Source: Pelobacter sp. UBA5610
GTDB lineage: Bacteria; Desulfobacterota; Desulfuromonadia; Desulfuromonadales; Syntrophotaleaceae
DNA: 13,068 nucleotides
NCBI GenBank assembly: GCA_002424645.1
Contig: DIKU01000075.1
Coordinates: 1-13,068 of the forward strand
Direction of reading: 5' to 3'
A program made the position numbers and the translations under genes. Below are positions 12,349 to 13,068 of the stretch, one piece after another; position 1 is the first letter of the stretch; each line of letters starts with the position of its first letter. A model generated the notes under the pieces. It was not told the origin of the DNA. It saw nothing but the letters and a program-made list of their open reading frames with translations, and did no database searches.

Positions 12349-13068
12349 TCAGGTTCCGCAAAAGGTTTTATAGGGTTGATCGGAAGGAGCGGGCGGCTGG
12401 CGATACTCCGCATAGTCGGGGCGGTCGTCGTAGGGCCGGGACAGTACCTCCAGCAGCCGCTCCAGCAGTGAGAAATCGTGTCGCTCCTGCGCGGCGGCCA
12501 GGGCCTCTTCGACACGATGGTTACGCGGGATAAAAGCCGGGTTGTGGGCACGCATGAGTGTGCGGGAGGCCTCCGCGGATTCCTCCTGCCGTGTCAGGCG
12601 GGCCTGCCAGAGGTCGTGCCACGCGGTGAAGGCCGGATCGTGGAAAATCGCGACATCCGGCAGGGTTTCCAGCGCCAGATCGCGCAGGGTGTTGGTGTAG
12701 TCCGCACTGTTTTGGTACATGCACGTCAACAGGTCCTGTATCAAAGTCATATCGTCGTCCTCTTCATTGAAGAGTCCGAGTTTGGCCCGCATGCCGGCCA
12801 GCCTGAACCTGCGGAAAACCTCTGGGAACGTACTCAGGCTCTGATTGGCCAATTCAACGGCTTTTTCCTCTTCATCGTGCAGCAGCGGCAGCAGGGTTTC
12901 GGCAAGACGGGTCAGGTTCCACTGTACCATGGAGGGCTGCTTGCCGAATGCATAGCGGCCGCCCTGGTCGATGGAGCTGAATACGGTGGCCGGGTCGTAA
13001 CGGTCCATGAATGCGCAGGGGCCGTAGTCGATGCTTTCACCGCTAAGGGCCATGTTGTCGGTGTTCAT
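12349..13068 (-). CDS. selO: Protein adenylyltransferase SelO, C-terminal half (5' end outside window)
   Basis: The last about 239 residues of SelO (YdiU), a pseudokinase-fold enzyme that transfers AMP from ATP to protein Ser/Thr/Tyr and has been linked to redox stress. The visible part opens with MNTDNMALSGESIDYGP, the conserved active-site segment. Its Asp-Asn (residues 4-5) and Asp14 correspond by spacing to the catalytic/metal residues D252, N253 and D262 of the Pseudomonas SelO. The first Met shown is internal to that motif, so the gene continues past the right edge, where the ATP-binding Lys and Glu must lie. The visible length is about half of a normal 480-490-residue SelO. The protein ends in FCGT, placing a Cys three residues from the C-terminus, the region where eukaryotic SelO carries selenocysteine. 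It is convergent with the DUF504 gene. Confidence 0.93.
   Translation of the reverse strand: MNTDNMALSGESIDYGPCAFMDRYDPATVFSSIDQGGRYAFGKQPSMVQWNLTRLAETLLPLLHDEEEKAVELANQSLSTFPEVFRRFRLAGMRAKLGLFNEEDDDMTLIQDLLTCMYQNSADYTNTLRDLALETLPDVAIFHDPAFTAWHDLWQARLTRQEESAEASRTLMRAHNPAFIPRNHRVEEALAAAQERHDFSLLERLLEVLSRPYDDRPDYAEYRQPPAPSDQPYKTFCGT

Noticed and set aside
12204..12533. 109-residue + strand frame crossing the convergent palindrome into selO
   Set aside because: It would run through the terminator and antisense to conserved SelO sequence; the Arg-rich translation looks non-coding.

Overview
This window looks like chromosomal DNA from a Gram-negative bacterium. The evidence is a lipoprotein with a C-terminal GlyGly-CTERM-like tail next to a rhombosortase, plus a SelO gene. 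The gene set, the mixed GC content and the REP-like palindromes would suit a delta-proteobacterium of the Desulfuromonadales (Geobacter/Pelobacter-like), but that placement rests on recalled resemblance, not on a search.

Left part (1-8617), all on the + strand: a nucleic-acid-processing cluster that resembles a defence island. It starts with the 3' end of a DUF2726-type protein with a topoisomerase zinc ribbon. Then come a NERD-nuclease/UvrD-type helicase (529-2310), a Nudix hydrolase (2359-2760), a large PLD-nuclease/DEAH-helicase/DUF3427 protein whose start overlaps the Nudix stop by 4 nt (2757-5888), and a PHP-phosphoesterase/SMC-like ATPase (5954-8617). Gaps between the four complete genes are 48, -4 and 65 nt with no obvious terminator, so co-transcription is plausible. 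Two proteins pair a nuclease domain with a helicase motor, one is a nucleotide-cleaving enzyme, and one couples a predicted metal phosphoesterase to an SMC-type ATPase. The last resembles what I recall as the single-gene Ppl anti-phage type and the TrlF-like ATPases. Base composition changes inside and between these genes (about 49%, then about 63%, then about 43% GC by hand-counted samples), which suggests assembly by transfer. This cluster is the best candidate here for a little-described multi-gene system.

Middle part (8618-10358): a 74-residue membrane protein with a CX3CX2C cluster, then an unusual protein joining an N-terminal EF-hand to an isochorismatase-like cysteine hydrolase. The stretches on both sides of the latter gene hold REP-like sequence: degenerate on the left, and a clear palindrome followed by TTTACTTCY repeats on the right.

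Right part (10359-13068): a rhombotarget-type lipoprotein and its rhombosortase, with a 4-nt stop/start overlap and a strong terminator hairpin after the pair; a small DUF504-type protein; a perfect palindrome that probably ends transcription from both sides; and, on the - strand, the C-terminal half of the protein AMPylase SelO, which runs off the right edge.
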